Assembly (NCBI GenBank): GCA_964472505.1
Contig: CAYYQW010000076.1
Span: forward strand, 1 to 17,741
Source of the DNA: JAYEIA01 sp964472505
GTDB lineage: Bacteria; Bacteroidota; Bacteroidia; Bacteroidales; JAADGE01
Reading direction: 5' to 3'
Length of the DNA: 17,741 nt
Below are positions 6,914 to 14,596 of this stretch, in pieces. Made by a program: the position numbers and the translations under genes. The notes beneath the pieces were generated by a model, which was not told the origin of the DNA, searched no databases, and worked only from the letters and a program-made list of their open reading frames with translations. Position 1 is the stretch's first letter. Each line of letters begins with the position of its first letter.

Positions 6914-8113
6914 ATGAAAATACTTATTTTAAATTGCGGCAGTTCCTCCATAAAGTTTCAACTCTTTGACATGGCCAAAAAACAGCCCTTATCGGAAGGA
7001 GCTATTGAAAAAGTAGGCATGAAGGGTTCCTTTCTGAAGCTAAAAAAAGCAAACGGAGACAAAGTGAAATTTGAAGGCGATATTCTGGATCACGAAAGCG
7101 GAATAGAATACATCCTCGGAGTACTGACATCCGACAAGCACGGCTGCATAAAAAAATTGAACGAAATTCAAGCTGTCGGACACCGAGTTGTTCACGGCGG
7201 AGAGCATTTCAGCGGAAGCGTATTTATAAGCCCCGAAATAATAAAAACATTAGAAGACAATACCGAACTTGCGCCTTTACACAACCCTGCTAACCTAAAA
7301 GGCATCCATGCCGTTAAAAGTCTTATGGGGGACATCCCTCAAGTTGGTGTTTTTGATACTTCATTTCACCAATCCATGCCGGCCAAAGCCTTTATGTATG
7401 CCATTCCGTATTCGCTTTATGCAAAATACAAAGTACGCCGCTACGGATTCCACGGAACCAGTCACCGATATGTACACCAAAGAGCCTGTGATATATTGGG
7501 TGAAGACGTAAAAACAAAAAAAATTATCAGCTGCCATCTCGGAAACGGAGCCTCCATTGCTGCCATCAAAAACGGCGAATCCGTTGATACCTCCATGGGG
7601 TTTACTCCGGTAGAAGGCCTGATGATGGGGACACGCACCGGCGATTTAGATATTGGTGCTCTCACTTTCATAATGAATAAAGAAGAAATCGGAAAAGAAA
7701 CCGCAACTAAACTGGTAAACAAATTCAGCGGTGTACTGGGCATAACCGGCTTATCGTCTGATATGCGTGAAGTAGAAGAAGCCGCCGCGAAAGGTGACGA
7801 ACGTGCAAAACTCGCATTGGACATGTACCACTACCGCGTTCAAAAATATATTGGCGCTTACGCTGCAGCAATGGGCGGCGTGGATATTTTAGTATTCACC
7901 GGCGGCATTGGTGAAAACGGCGGCAAAACCCGTTACGAAATATGCAAAGATTTAGAATTTATGGGTATTAAGCTCAAAGAAGACCAAGTAAGCTTGCGCG
8001 GAAAAGAAGCCGTTATCAGTACCGATGCGGCCAAAGTAAAAGTTATGGTAGTGCCCACAGACGAAGAATTTGTAATTGCGAAAGACACCGAAGAAATTGT
8101 TAAAAACTTATAA
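6914..8113 (+). CDS. ackA: Acetate kinase
   Basis: The enzyme transfers phosphate from acetyl phosphate to ADP, making acetate and ATP in the cytosol. All family landmarks are present over 399 residues, the normal length: NCGSSSIKF (7-15), R91 in GHRVVHGGE, H123 in PLHNPAN, D148 in FDTSFHQ, H180 in YGFHGTSH, R241 in GTRTGDLD, the nucleotide-binding FTGGIGENG, and E384 near the end. These match the residue numbers of the well-studied Methanosarcina enzyme without shift. It follows the dehydrogenase-like gene by 14 bases and is followed by ptb after 10, so all four are surely one transcript. With pta it gives substrate-level phosphorylation from acetyl-CoA. Confidence 0.97.
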   Translation: MKILILNCGSSSIKFQLFDMAKKQPLSEGAIEKVGMKGSFLKLKKANGDKVKFEGDILDHESGIEYILGVLTSDKHGCIKKLNEIQAVGHRVVHGGEHFSGSVFISPEIIKTLEDNTELAPLHNPANLKGIHAVKSLMGDIPQVGVFDTSFHQSMPAKAFMYAIPYSLYAKYKVRRYGFHGTSHRYVHQRACDILGEDVKTKKIISCHLGNGASIAAIKNGESVDTSMGFTPVEGLMMGTRTGDLDIGALTFIMNKEEIGKETATKLVNKFSGVLGITGLSSDMREVEEAAAKGDERAKLALDMYHYRVQKYIGAYAAAMGGVDILVFTGGIGENGGKTRYEICKDLEFMGIKLKEDQVSLRGKEAVISTDAAKVKVMVVPTDEEFVIAKDTEEIVKNL

Positions 8114-8123
8114 GATATAAATA

Positions 8124-9014
8124 ATGAAAACCATAGCAGAACTTCACAAAAAAGCAGAAGCAAATAAAAATTCAAAAGTTGTATCACTTGCAGCGGCTCA
8201 CGATGAACAAGCCTTGGAAGCCGTTTATATTGCCAAACAAAAAAACCTTACGGAAGCTATTTTGGTAGGCGATAAACAAGAAATAGAAGCCATTGCCAAA
8301 CGCAGAAATTTTGATTTGTCCGCTTTTGAAATTATCGACCACAAAAATGAAAAAGACTGTGTAAAAACAGCCGTTCAATTGGTGAACTCGGGAAAAGCCG
8401 ATATTCTGATGAAAGGCAAAGTAAGTACCTCCGGGCTTTTGCGAGGCGTGCTTAACGATGAATGGGGTCTGAAAACCGGGCGCCTGCTTTCTCACTTTAC
8501 TGTTTTTGAAATAAAAAATTACCATAAACTACTGGGAGTTACCGATGTAGCCATGAATATTGCCCCTACCCTGAAAGAAAAAATCGGTATTATGAACAAT
8601 GCGGTTCAATATATGAATCAAATCGGCATTAAAAATCCGAAAGTAGCTGTGGTAGGTGCAGTAGAAAAAGTAAACGACAAAATGCCTGCAACCATTGATG
8701 CAGCAATCCTTTCTAAAATGTCGGATCGCGGTCAAATACCGGGATGCACCGTTGACGGGCCGTTTGCTTTAGATAACGCTTTAAGCAAACAAAGTGCCGA
8801 ACACAAAGGCATTGTATCGGATGTGGCCGGAGATGCCGACCTGATACTCGTACCTAATATAGAAACCGGTAATGTTTTATACAAAGCCTTGGCTTTTACC
8901 GGCGAACAATTGGCAGCCGTTATTCTCGGAGCATCAGCACCCATTGTGCTTACATCACGTTCCGATTCGGAAGCAGCCAAACTTAACAGCCTCGTACTTG
9001 CGGCTGTTTCTTAA
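8124..9014 (+). CDS. ptb: Phosphate butyryltransferase
   Basis: This 296-residue protein belongs to the PTA/PTB family and has the length and segments of phosphate butyryltransferase: LMKGKVSTSGLLRGVL in the first half, then TVDGPFALDNALS and VPNIETGNVLYKAL in the second. It converts butyryl-CoA, or branched acyl-CoA such as isobutyryl- or isovaleryl-CoA, and phosphate to the acyl phosphate and CoA. It ends the pta operon, 21 bases before a strong terminator. Its partner butyrate kinase lies two genes downstream, in a separate transcription unit. Chain-length preference cannot be read from the sequence. Confidence 0.9.
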   Translation: MKTIAELHKKAEANKNSKVVSLAAAHDEQALEAVYIAKQKNLTEAILVGDKQEIEAIAKRRNFDLSAFEIIDHKNEKDCVKTAVQLVNSGKADILMKGKVSTSGLLRGVLNDEWGLKTGRLLSHFTVFEIKNYHKLLGVTDVAMNIAPTLKEKIGIMNNAVQYMNQIGIKNPKVAVVGAVEKVNDKMPATIDAAILSKMSDRGQIPGCTVDGPFALDNALSKQSAEHKGIVSDVAGDADLILVPNIETGNVLYKALAFTGEQLAAVILGASAPIVLTSRSDSEAAKLNSLVLAAVS

Positions 9015-9359
9015 GCTCAATGAATGAATCACAGAAAAATCCGCCGAAATGCGTTCCGGCGGATTTTTTTATGAATAACCGCTTGTAGAAGCCGTTGATT
9101 AAATGTTTGAATGAGCATGCCGATTCGCATATAATTTATTTTCCGTAGGCATTCCAATATTACAAAAGCCTCTTATCGGCAAGTCGAAAAGCATACCGAA
9201 AAACTATGAATAATAAAAAAAAACAAGTATTTTAGTGAAATAATCATTTGAATCAGTCAAAACAACACAATTGTTTGTAAATCAAAATATAACAGCAAGC
9301 AAACGATTGCGTAAGTTATAAGAAATAATAAATAAATATAAAATACAAACACAGCCGTT
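9015..9359. other. Intergenic region between ptb and the leucine-dehydrogenase-like gene
   Basis: It begins with the pta-operon terminator (9035-9070). The rest is AT-rich and shows no gene or clear RNA structure. A promoter for the next gene is expected here; the best candidate is TTG (9248-9250), a 19-base spacer and a poor -7 box ATTGTTTG (9270-9277, only the TTTG half conserved). This would give a leader of about 75 bases. The weak match may mean another sigma factor or an activator. Confidence 0.5.
9035..9070 (+). terminator. Strong rho-independent terminator after ptb
   Basis: A 12-bp perfect stem (9035-9046 with 9057-9068, AAAAATCCGCCG and its complement) has a 10-base loop and ends in seven T. 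It closes the pta-hbd-like-ackA-ptb operon and separates it from the buk unit. Confidence 0.92.
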
Positions 9360-10424
9360 ATGAGCATTTTTGAACACATGAAAAAAAATAACAGCCGCGA
9401 ACTGTTGTTTTTCGAAGAAGAATCATTGGCACTTAAAGTAATTGTAGCCATTGACAGTATTGTACTCGGGCCTGCCAACGCCAGTGCCAAACTTTTGAAC
9501 TACAAAAAAGAAGATGATGCCATTGCCGATGCATTGGACATTGCCTATTACAACTCCCTTAGAGCTGCCATTTTGAAACGCAGCATAGGCGGCGGAAGCA
9601 TTATACTTTGGGGCGATCCGGATAAAGTGAAATCCGAAATGTATTTCAGAGCACTCGGTGTATTTATCAACCGCTGGAAAGGCAAACTCTTTATGACCAA
9701 AAGTAAAGGTGTTTCTTACAAAGACATGAACTATGTGCGCAAAGAAACCGAATATATGCTGGGTATGGACGAAAGCCACAAAGGCCTAGGAAGAATATAC
9801 CTAAGCCGAGCCAAAGGCATGATCTGGGGTCTGAAAGCAGCCACCAAGCATAAATTGGATACCAACAGCCTAAAAGGACTAAAAGTAGCCGTACAAGGAG
9901 TCGGCGATTTGGGAACAGAGCTGGTTAAAGAACTGATAAAAGAAGGTGCGGAGCTAACGATAACCGATAAAATTTACGACCGTATAAAAGTCATACAAGA
10001 TGAAGTAAACGATATTAACATTGTGCGCCCCGAAGATATTTATGACTGTGAATGCGATATTTTTTGCTCATGCGCTACCGAGCGCCTCATAAGCAAAGAA
10101 AATCTGAAGCGCCTGAAATGCAAAATACTCTCCGGGGGCACCAATGAAATTCTCAAATCGGAAGAAGAAGCCGAAATGATGAGAAAGTCTGAAACCTTAT
10201 ATATACCCGGTTATATTATAAACGGCGGTGACATTATTCAACTTTCCAACGAAATAAACGGCTACGGAAAAGAGAAAATGGAAGAAGAGTTATCAGACAT
10301 CTATTATAACACCATGGATATTATTTTAGATTCAGAAAAAACCAACATCCCGCCTTGCAAAATTGCAGTAAAAAAAGCAGAAGAATACGTAAAAAATATT
10401 TCTGCCATAAAAATGATTAAATAA
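9360..10424 (+). CDS. Leucine-dehydrogenase-like protein lacking catalytic residues
   Basis: This 354-residue protein is a full-length member of the Glu/Leu/Phe/Val dehydrogenase family. From memory of Geobacillus leucine dehydrogenase, it aligns from residue 1 without gaps to at least 120. At key positions it differs: catalytic Lys80 of GGGK is S80, Lys68 is R68, Asp115 is S115, and the substrate-loop glycines 41-42 are A41 and S42. The NAD-binding Rossmann domain keeps AVQGVGDLGTEL and the later CDIF and YIINGGD segments. An oxidative deaminase reaction therefore seems unlikely, while nucleotide binding seems likely. The frame is intact and codon use resembles the neighbours, so it is not a decaying pseudogene. 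It lies 25 bases before the butyrate kinase fusion and is probably co-transcribed. In Bacillus a true leucine dehydrogenase sits between ptb and buk in the same order. The role may be regulatory or a different chemistry. Confidence 0.85.
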   Translation: MSIFEHMKKNNSRELLFFEEESLALKVIVAIDSIVLGPANASAKLLNYKKEDDAIADALDIAYYNSLRAAILKRSIGGGSIILWGDPDKVKSEMYFRALGVFINRWKGKLFMTKSKGVSYKDMNYVRKETEYMLGMDESHKGLGRIYLSRAKGMIWGLKAATKHKLDTNSLKGLKVAVQGVGDLGTELVKELIKEGAELTITDKIYDRIKVIQDEVNDINIVRPEDIYDCECDIFCSCATERLISKENLKRLKCKILSGGTNEILKSEEEAEMMRKSETLYIPGYIINGGDIIQLSNEINGYGKEKMEEELSDIYYNTMDIILDSEKTNIPPCKIAVKKAEEYVKNISAIKMIK

Positions 10425-10449
10425 ACTAATACTTAAACATTTCCGATTT

Positions 10450-12432
10450 ATGAAATCGAAAAAAGACTATCACATACTCACCATTAATCCGGGTTCCACA
10501 TCTACCAAAATCGGCTTATTCAAAAATGAGGAACTCCTGTTTGATATTAATGTAAACCACAGCCCGAAGCAATTAGAAAACTACAATACGGTTTGGGAGC
10601 AATACACCTTCCGGAAACAAGAAATTGTGGAAACTCTGGAAAACAAAAACTTTGACCTCGCCATGCTGGATGCCGTTGTTGGAAGAGGCGGATTGATTAA
10701 ACCCATATCAAGCGGTACGTATATTGTGGACCAAGAAATGATAGAAGATGCCAGAGAAGGCATTCAGGGTCATCATGCCTCCAATTTAGGTTGCGTTATT
10801 GCTTACAGTATAGGCTGGGAATACGCCGTACCGGCTCTTATAGTGGATCCGCCGGCGGTGGATGACATGGAACCTTTGGCAAGATTTTCGGGCAATAAAC
10901 ATTTTTCGCGCTCTTCCCTTTTTCATGCGCTCAATGCATTTGCCACCGCTCGTTTATATGCCGAAGAAAAACATAGCGAAATTGAAAAACTCAATTTAAT
11001 CGTAGCGCACATGGGCGGCGGAATTTCCGTATCGGCCATCCGGAAAGGCAAAACCATAAATGCCAATCACGGACTTTATGAAGGCCCTTTCACACCGGAA
11101 CGAAGCGGAAATCTCCCGCTCTTTAAAGTTCTGGACGCCATAGATAAAGGCACTTACACCACCGACCAAATTCGTAAAATGACTGTGGGGCAAGGCGGCT
11201 TGGTTTCATATTTCGGAACCAATAATGCCATGGAAATTGAAGATATGGCCGCAGCCGGCTCGGAAGAATACAAACAGGTATTTGAAGCCATGGCTTATCA
11301 AATTGCAGAAGAAATCGGTAAACGTGCCGCTAATCTTAAAGGAGAAGTGGATGCGGTACTTCTGACCGGCGGGTTGGCTTATTCTAAAATGCTTACCGAC
11401 TGGATTACGGAACGTACGAAATTCATAGCCGAAGTGAAAATCTACCCCGGCGCCAAAGAATTGGAAGCACTTGCACTTGGAGCGCTCCGAATGCTCAAAG
11501 GCAAAGAAAAAGCAAAAAATTATACGCCCAAAATTTATCGTATAGGGGTAATTTATTGGGACAATGTGGATGTTTACGTCAAAACCGTAAACCATATCGA
11601 AGACCGATTTAGAGAAGCAGGTTTCATCTTCAGAAAAACAAACAGTAATTTAGAGTTTGTATATGAAAACTGCAAACGCTCCGAAGAAAATGTACGAAAA
11701 GCGGTTAGCCGCTTTAAATATAAAGATGTAGATTTAATATTTGCCGTAGGCTCACCGGCAAGTTTCCGAATCGGGCAATACCTTAAACATGAGAATATTC
11801 CGGTAATCTACACCGGCATTTACAATTCGAACATAATCTCAAATACATCCGTTACCGATAACAAAAACTTTGCGGCTACTTGCTATGCCGTGCCCATAAA
11901 AGAACAAATTGAAAATACGGCCAAAAAAATAACCGGCAAGATACCCCAAAAATTAGGTGCCGTATATAAACGCGGCGAATACCAATCGGAAGTACAATTG
12001 GATGAAATAAAAGATTACTGCAGAAAGGAAAATGTAAAACTTTTTGATTATGAAGTTCAGGAAAAAGAAGACTTTGTAAAAGCGCGCAAACATTTTGAAG
12101 ACAAAGGCGCCGAATGGATTTTTATATGTGCCGGCACCGATTTGGTTACCGATAAAACGCAAGAATTAAAAGAGATTACACACCATTTCCCTACCATGGC
12201 CATGCACGAAGACATTGTATATCTCGGAGCATTTGCCGGATGGGTAATACCGGCTCGTGAAATAAGCAGCAAAGCCACCGATATGGCCTTTAATATTTTG
12301 GATAACGGCAAGCCGAAACAACAATTTGTAATTCCGAAAGCCAGACAACTTACCGTCAATAAAGATGTGGCTCAAATACTAAAGTTTTACGATAAACTTA
12401 AAGATATGAAAGGCGATATACAATTTGTGTAA
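10450..12432 (+). CDS. buk: Butyrate kinase fused to an ABC_sub_bind-like ligand-binding domain
   Basis: Residues 1 to about 355 are a complete butyrate kinase: NPGSTSTK (13-20), GRGGLIKPISSGTY (78-91), GHHASNLG, DPPAVDDMEP, VAHMGGGISV (185-194), ERSGNLPL and the nucleotide-binding LLTGGLAYS (304-312). It should turn butyryl or branched acyl phosphate and ADP into acid and ATP. Butyrate kinases normally end near 355-360. Here a short linker (about 350-362) leads to some 295 more residues that resemble the ABC_sub_bind (TrpX-like) family: IGVIYWDN at 365, VDLIFAVGSPAS (427-438), IPVIYTGIYN (450-459), PIKEQIE, LGAVY (502-506) and the closing ILDNGKPKQQFVIPKARQL. Members of that family are usually secreted binding proteins; no signal peptide or membrane segment occurs here, so the domain should be cytosolic. 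It may sense a small ligand and control the kinase. Kinase identity is sure, the second domain fairly sure, its function unknown. Confidence 0.9.
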   Translation: MKSKKDYHILTINPGSTSTKIGLFKNEELLFDINVNHSPKQLENYNTVWEQYTFRKQEIVETLENKNFDLAMLDAVVGRGGLIKPISSGTYIVDQEMIEDAREGIQGHHASNLGCVIAYSIGWEYAVPALIVDPPAVDDMEPLARFSGNKHFSRSSLFHALNAFATARLYAEEKHSEIEKLNLIVAHMGGGISVSAIRKGKTINANHGLYEGPFTPERSGNLPLFKVLDAIDKGTYTTDQIRKMTVGQGGLVSYFGTNNAMEIEDMAAAGSEEYKQVFEAMAYQIAEEIGKRAANLKGEVDAVLLTGGLAYSKMLTDWITERTKFIAEVKIYPGAKELEALALGALRMLKGKEKAKNYTPKIYRIGVIYWDNVDVYVKTVNHIEDRFREAGFIFRKTNSNLEFVYENCKRSEENVRKAVSRFKYKDVDLIFAVGSPASFRIGQYLKHENIPVIYTGIYNSNIISNTSVTDNKNFAATCYAVPIKEQIENTAKKITGKIPQKLGAVYKRGEYQSEVQLDEIKDYCRKENVKLFDYEVQEKEDFVKARKHFEDKGAEWIFICAGTDLVTDKTQELKEITHHFPTMAMHEDIVYLGAFAGWVIPAREISSKATDMAFNILDNGKPKQQFVIPKARQLTVNKDVAQILKFYDKLKDMKGDIQFV

Positions 12433-12528
12433 TAACTCTGATCTTTCGTCAGCATAAATTATCAAAGGTCAGCACCTCGAACATTTTCGAAGATTAGCTC
12501 CGAAGCGGGCAACAAGGTGCACCGTACC

Positions 12529-12559
12529 ACCCTACGAGGGCTTTAAGCCCTCGTAGGGT
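12529..12559. repeat. Perfect 15-bp-arm inverted repeat
   Basis: Arms 12529-12543 and 12545-12559 are exact reverse complements around one central base, built around CCCTACGAGGGCTT. There is no T-tract on either side, so it is not an ordinary terminator. It may be a mobile palindromic repeat of the REP kind, a protein site or an extra transcript-end structure. Confidence 0.7.
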
Positions 12560-12570
12560 AATCCCGGAAC

Positions 12571-12607
12571 AAAAACGCCCGATACTATATAAATATCGGG
12601 CGTTTTT
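12571..12607. terminator. Bidirectional terminator between buk and the transporter gene
   Basis: Fourteen-bp arms (12571-12584 and 12594-12607, AAAAACGCCCGATA and its complement) enclose a 9-base loop, with A and T runs on the two ends, so it works for both strands. It ends the buk transcript on plus and the transporter transcript on minus. Confidence 0.92.
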
Positions 12608-12631
12608 CAAGAGAATTATTTGTTTGCTCTT

Positions 12632-13951
12632 CTACAAGAATAACAACTGTGTTAAAATATAAACCGGCAATAATACGATTAATGAGAATTTGAACATATA
12701 TCCGAAAAAGCTCGGCATGGTTATTTTATTCTCTTCGGCAATGGCTTTAATCATAAAGTTAGGCCCGTTACCGATATAAGTCATGGCTCCAAAGAATACT
12801 GCACCAAGGCTGATGGCCGTAAGCAATATTTCAGGAATTCCGGCTACCAGTGTTTCACCGGGGAACATCTTAATCATTTCAGGCGACAAGGCCAAGGAAT
12901 GGAAAGAAACGGCCGTGGGCGCATTATCCAGAAATGCACTTAAACCACCGGTGGCATAATAGAAATGCCAAGGCTCAGAAAACCCGAAAGAAGCTGCGTT
13001 TTCATTCAAATAAATAAGCGCCGGAGTCATGGTAATAAAAATACCCAAGAACAGGAAAGCCACTTCCACTATAGGCCCCCAAGTAAATTTGTTTTCGGTG
13101 TAACGTAAAAGTTTCTTTGTGGTAACCAGCGACAATACCGACATTACCACAATAGCAGCTTCACGCACAAAAGCAATGTAATGATTATCGTGAATGCTGT
13201 GGATGTAGTGCTCATTCAAAAATGCTACAGCCAATACAACTCCAAACAAAAATAAAAAGTTATGAGTTCCTTTTAAACCAATGGGCGTAATATCCGAGCG
13301 GTCAAATTCAATGGCCGCTTTGGGCTCTTTTTTGTAATAGTAACTGTCTATAATAAAATACAACACCAACAATACAACCAAAACAAATGCCCACTCTATG
13401 GCTAAGTTAAAAAACCAGGTAAAAGCTGCACCGCGCAAATAAAGCAGGAATAAAGGCGGATCACCCAAAGGTGTTAACATTCCGCCCGCATTGGCTACAA
13501 TAGCAATAAAAAACAGTATGGTATGAATTTTAAAAGTCCGTTGCGAATTGGTCTTAATCACCGGACGAATCAACAACATGGCAGCTCCGGTGGTTCCCAT
13601 AAAAGATGCCAACACTCCGCCTATGGCAAGAAAAATGGTATTGGTAAGCGGTTTGGCTTCAATGTCTCCTTTTAGGTGAATACCACCGGTTATCACAAAT
13701 AAACCTCCGAGCAGGATTATAAAAGGTACATAATCAAAGAGAATTTGATGAATTAAAGCATCCGATAAACCTCTGAAAATTAATATAAAGGCTACCGGGA
13801 TTCCGAGTACCAATGAAACAATTAATTTATTTTTGTTGTTTTCCCACCAATGGTGAAAAGCCAAGGGCCCAACCGCTATAAACAAAAGCATTACCATAAA
13901 CGGTATAGATAGCCATAATGGCATACTTTCTAATGTTGTTGCTTCTTTCAT
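12632..13951 (-). CDS. ArsB/NhaD-superfamily transporter, probable Na+/H+ antiporter
   Basis: This is a 439-residue polytopic membrane protein with roughly eleven or twelve hydrophobic segments, the first at about residues 12-32. It carries the paired signatures of the ion transporter superfamily: GTTGAAMLLIRP (119-130) with NAGGMLTPLGDPPLF (154-168) in the first half, and SAFLDNAPTAVSF (338-350) with TYIGNGPNFMIKA (391-403) in the second. These internal pseudo-repeats and the aspartates in GDPP and LDNAP are as in NhaD-type sodium/proton antiporters. Citrate or dicarboxylate transporters of the same superfamily are the main alternative. Export of Na+ would suit a marine or sodium-cycling anaerobe. 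It is a single gene, convergent with buk, with no clear -7 box in the first 150 bases upstream. I assign the superfamily firmly and the substrate only moderately. Confidence 0.75.
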   Translation of the reverse strand: MKEATTLESMPLWLSIPFMVMLLFIAVGPLAFHHWWENNKNKLIVSLVLGIPVAFILIFRGLSDALIHQILFDYVPFIILLGGLFVITGGIHLKGDIEAKPLTNTIFLAIGGVLASFMGTTGAAMLLIRPVIKTNSQRTFKIHTILFFIAIVANAGGMLTPLGDPPLFLLYLRGAAFTWFFNLAIEWAFVLVVLLVLYFIIDSYYYKKEPKAAIEFDRSDITPIGLKGTHNFLFLFGVVLAVAFLNEHYIHSIHDNHYIAFVREAAIVVMSVLSLVTTKKLLRYTENKFTWGPIVEVAFLFLGIFITMTPALIYLNENAASFGFSEPWHFYYATGGLSAFLDNAPTAVSFHSLALSPEMIKMFPGETLVAGIPEILLTAISLGAVFFGAMTYIGNGPNFMIKAIAEENKITMPSFFGYMFKFSLIVLLPVYILTQLLFL

Positions 13952-14596
13952 TTGAATGTGTTTTTAATTGTATGAGATTTGAGAAATTAATTCTAAACTC
14001 CTGAAAATAAAAAAATCACAATTATGCAGATGCTTAAAACACCAAGCCGTTGCGAAGTTTTTTTAGATATTTACAACAAAAAATCAAACTATTAACATGT
14101 ATTGATTTATAACTACTTTGTGAACGGCAGCGAAATTATAATTATCCGGTCGGCTGTCAAAATTTATTTTCTTCAAATAATAATTTCCACAGCAAAGAAC
14201 ACTCAAACCTAAGACTCTATATATCAACAATATAAAGCTTTTATTTTTATAAACAAACAATTTCCGAATCTGTGTTTTACGGCATATTTCTTAAATATTA
14301 TAGTTTTTTTAGTAAAACAACAAGTCCAAAACCCTCGTCGCCGTGTTTTTCAAAAAATTAACAACCGGCGGCTAAATGTTAAATACCAAAAACAAATTCA
14401 AAATCTGCAAAAGTTTTTCCAAAATCTGAGTTCTATAAGTCTCTCGGAATTAGCAACAGCCGATTCATTTAATATGCTTTAACTATTTTTACTTTGAATT
14501 CCATATAAAAATATAAATCTTTGTACCATAAATAATTCATAATGAATTCAAGTAATTCAATATTTCTAATTATAAATTTTTATTAAACTTTTACTT
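13952..14596. other. Long AT-rich intergenic region
   Basis: This divergent spacer of 645 bases lies between the transporter and lipoprotein genes. It is strongly AT-rich and has no coding frame, tRNA or stable hairpin that I can support. The only site I can support is a candidate promoter near its right end (14493-14523). A GC-richer patch near 14335-14372 has no recognisable structure. A small RNA or a decayed gene is possible but not shown. Confidence 0.5.
14493..14523 (+). promoter_or_regulatory. Candidate promoter of the lipoprotein gene
   Basis: TTTG (14493-14496), a 19-base spacer and AATCTTTG (14516-14523) match the Bacteroidota promoter pattern except for the first base of the -7 box. 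Transcription would start near 14530, about 67 bases before the ATG. Confidence 0.45.

Larger units (their letters stand above)
12433..12631. other. Structured spacer between convergent buk and transporter genes
   Basis: Apart from the two hairpins listed separately, the first part (12472-12520) can fold: GCACCT (12472-12477) pairs with AGGTGC (12515-12520), enclosing a small TCGAA/TTCGA hairpin (12477-12490). The stem and hairpin share one base, so they cannot be entirely complete together. The stretch is more GC-rich than other spacers here. No coding frame is present. Confidence 0.4.

Noticed and set aside
9360..10424. Calling the leucine-dehydrogenase-like gene a pseudogene
   Set aside because: There is no stop, frameshift or truncation, and the Rossmann motif and the C-terminal family segments are kept. 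Loss is confined to catalytic and substrate positions, which suggests altered function rather than decay.
11500..11560. A missed stop or frameshift joining buk to a separate downstream gene
   Set aside because: The frame runs through the linker without stop, and I saw no start codon with its own leader or signal sequence at the domain boundary. A natural fusion is the simpler reading, though read-level support cannot be seen here.
13952..14596. A hidden small gene or tRNA in the long AT-rich gap
   Set aside because: No frame of useful length, no cloverleaf and no stable hairpin with a T-tract could be found on either strand by eye.
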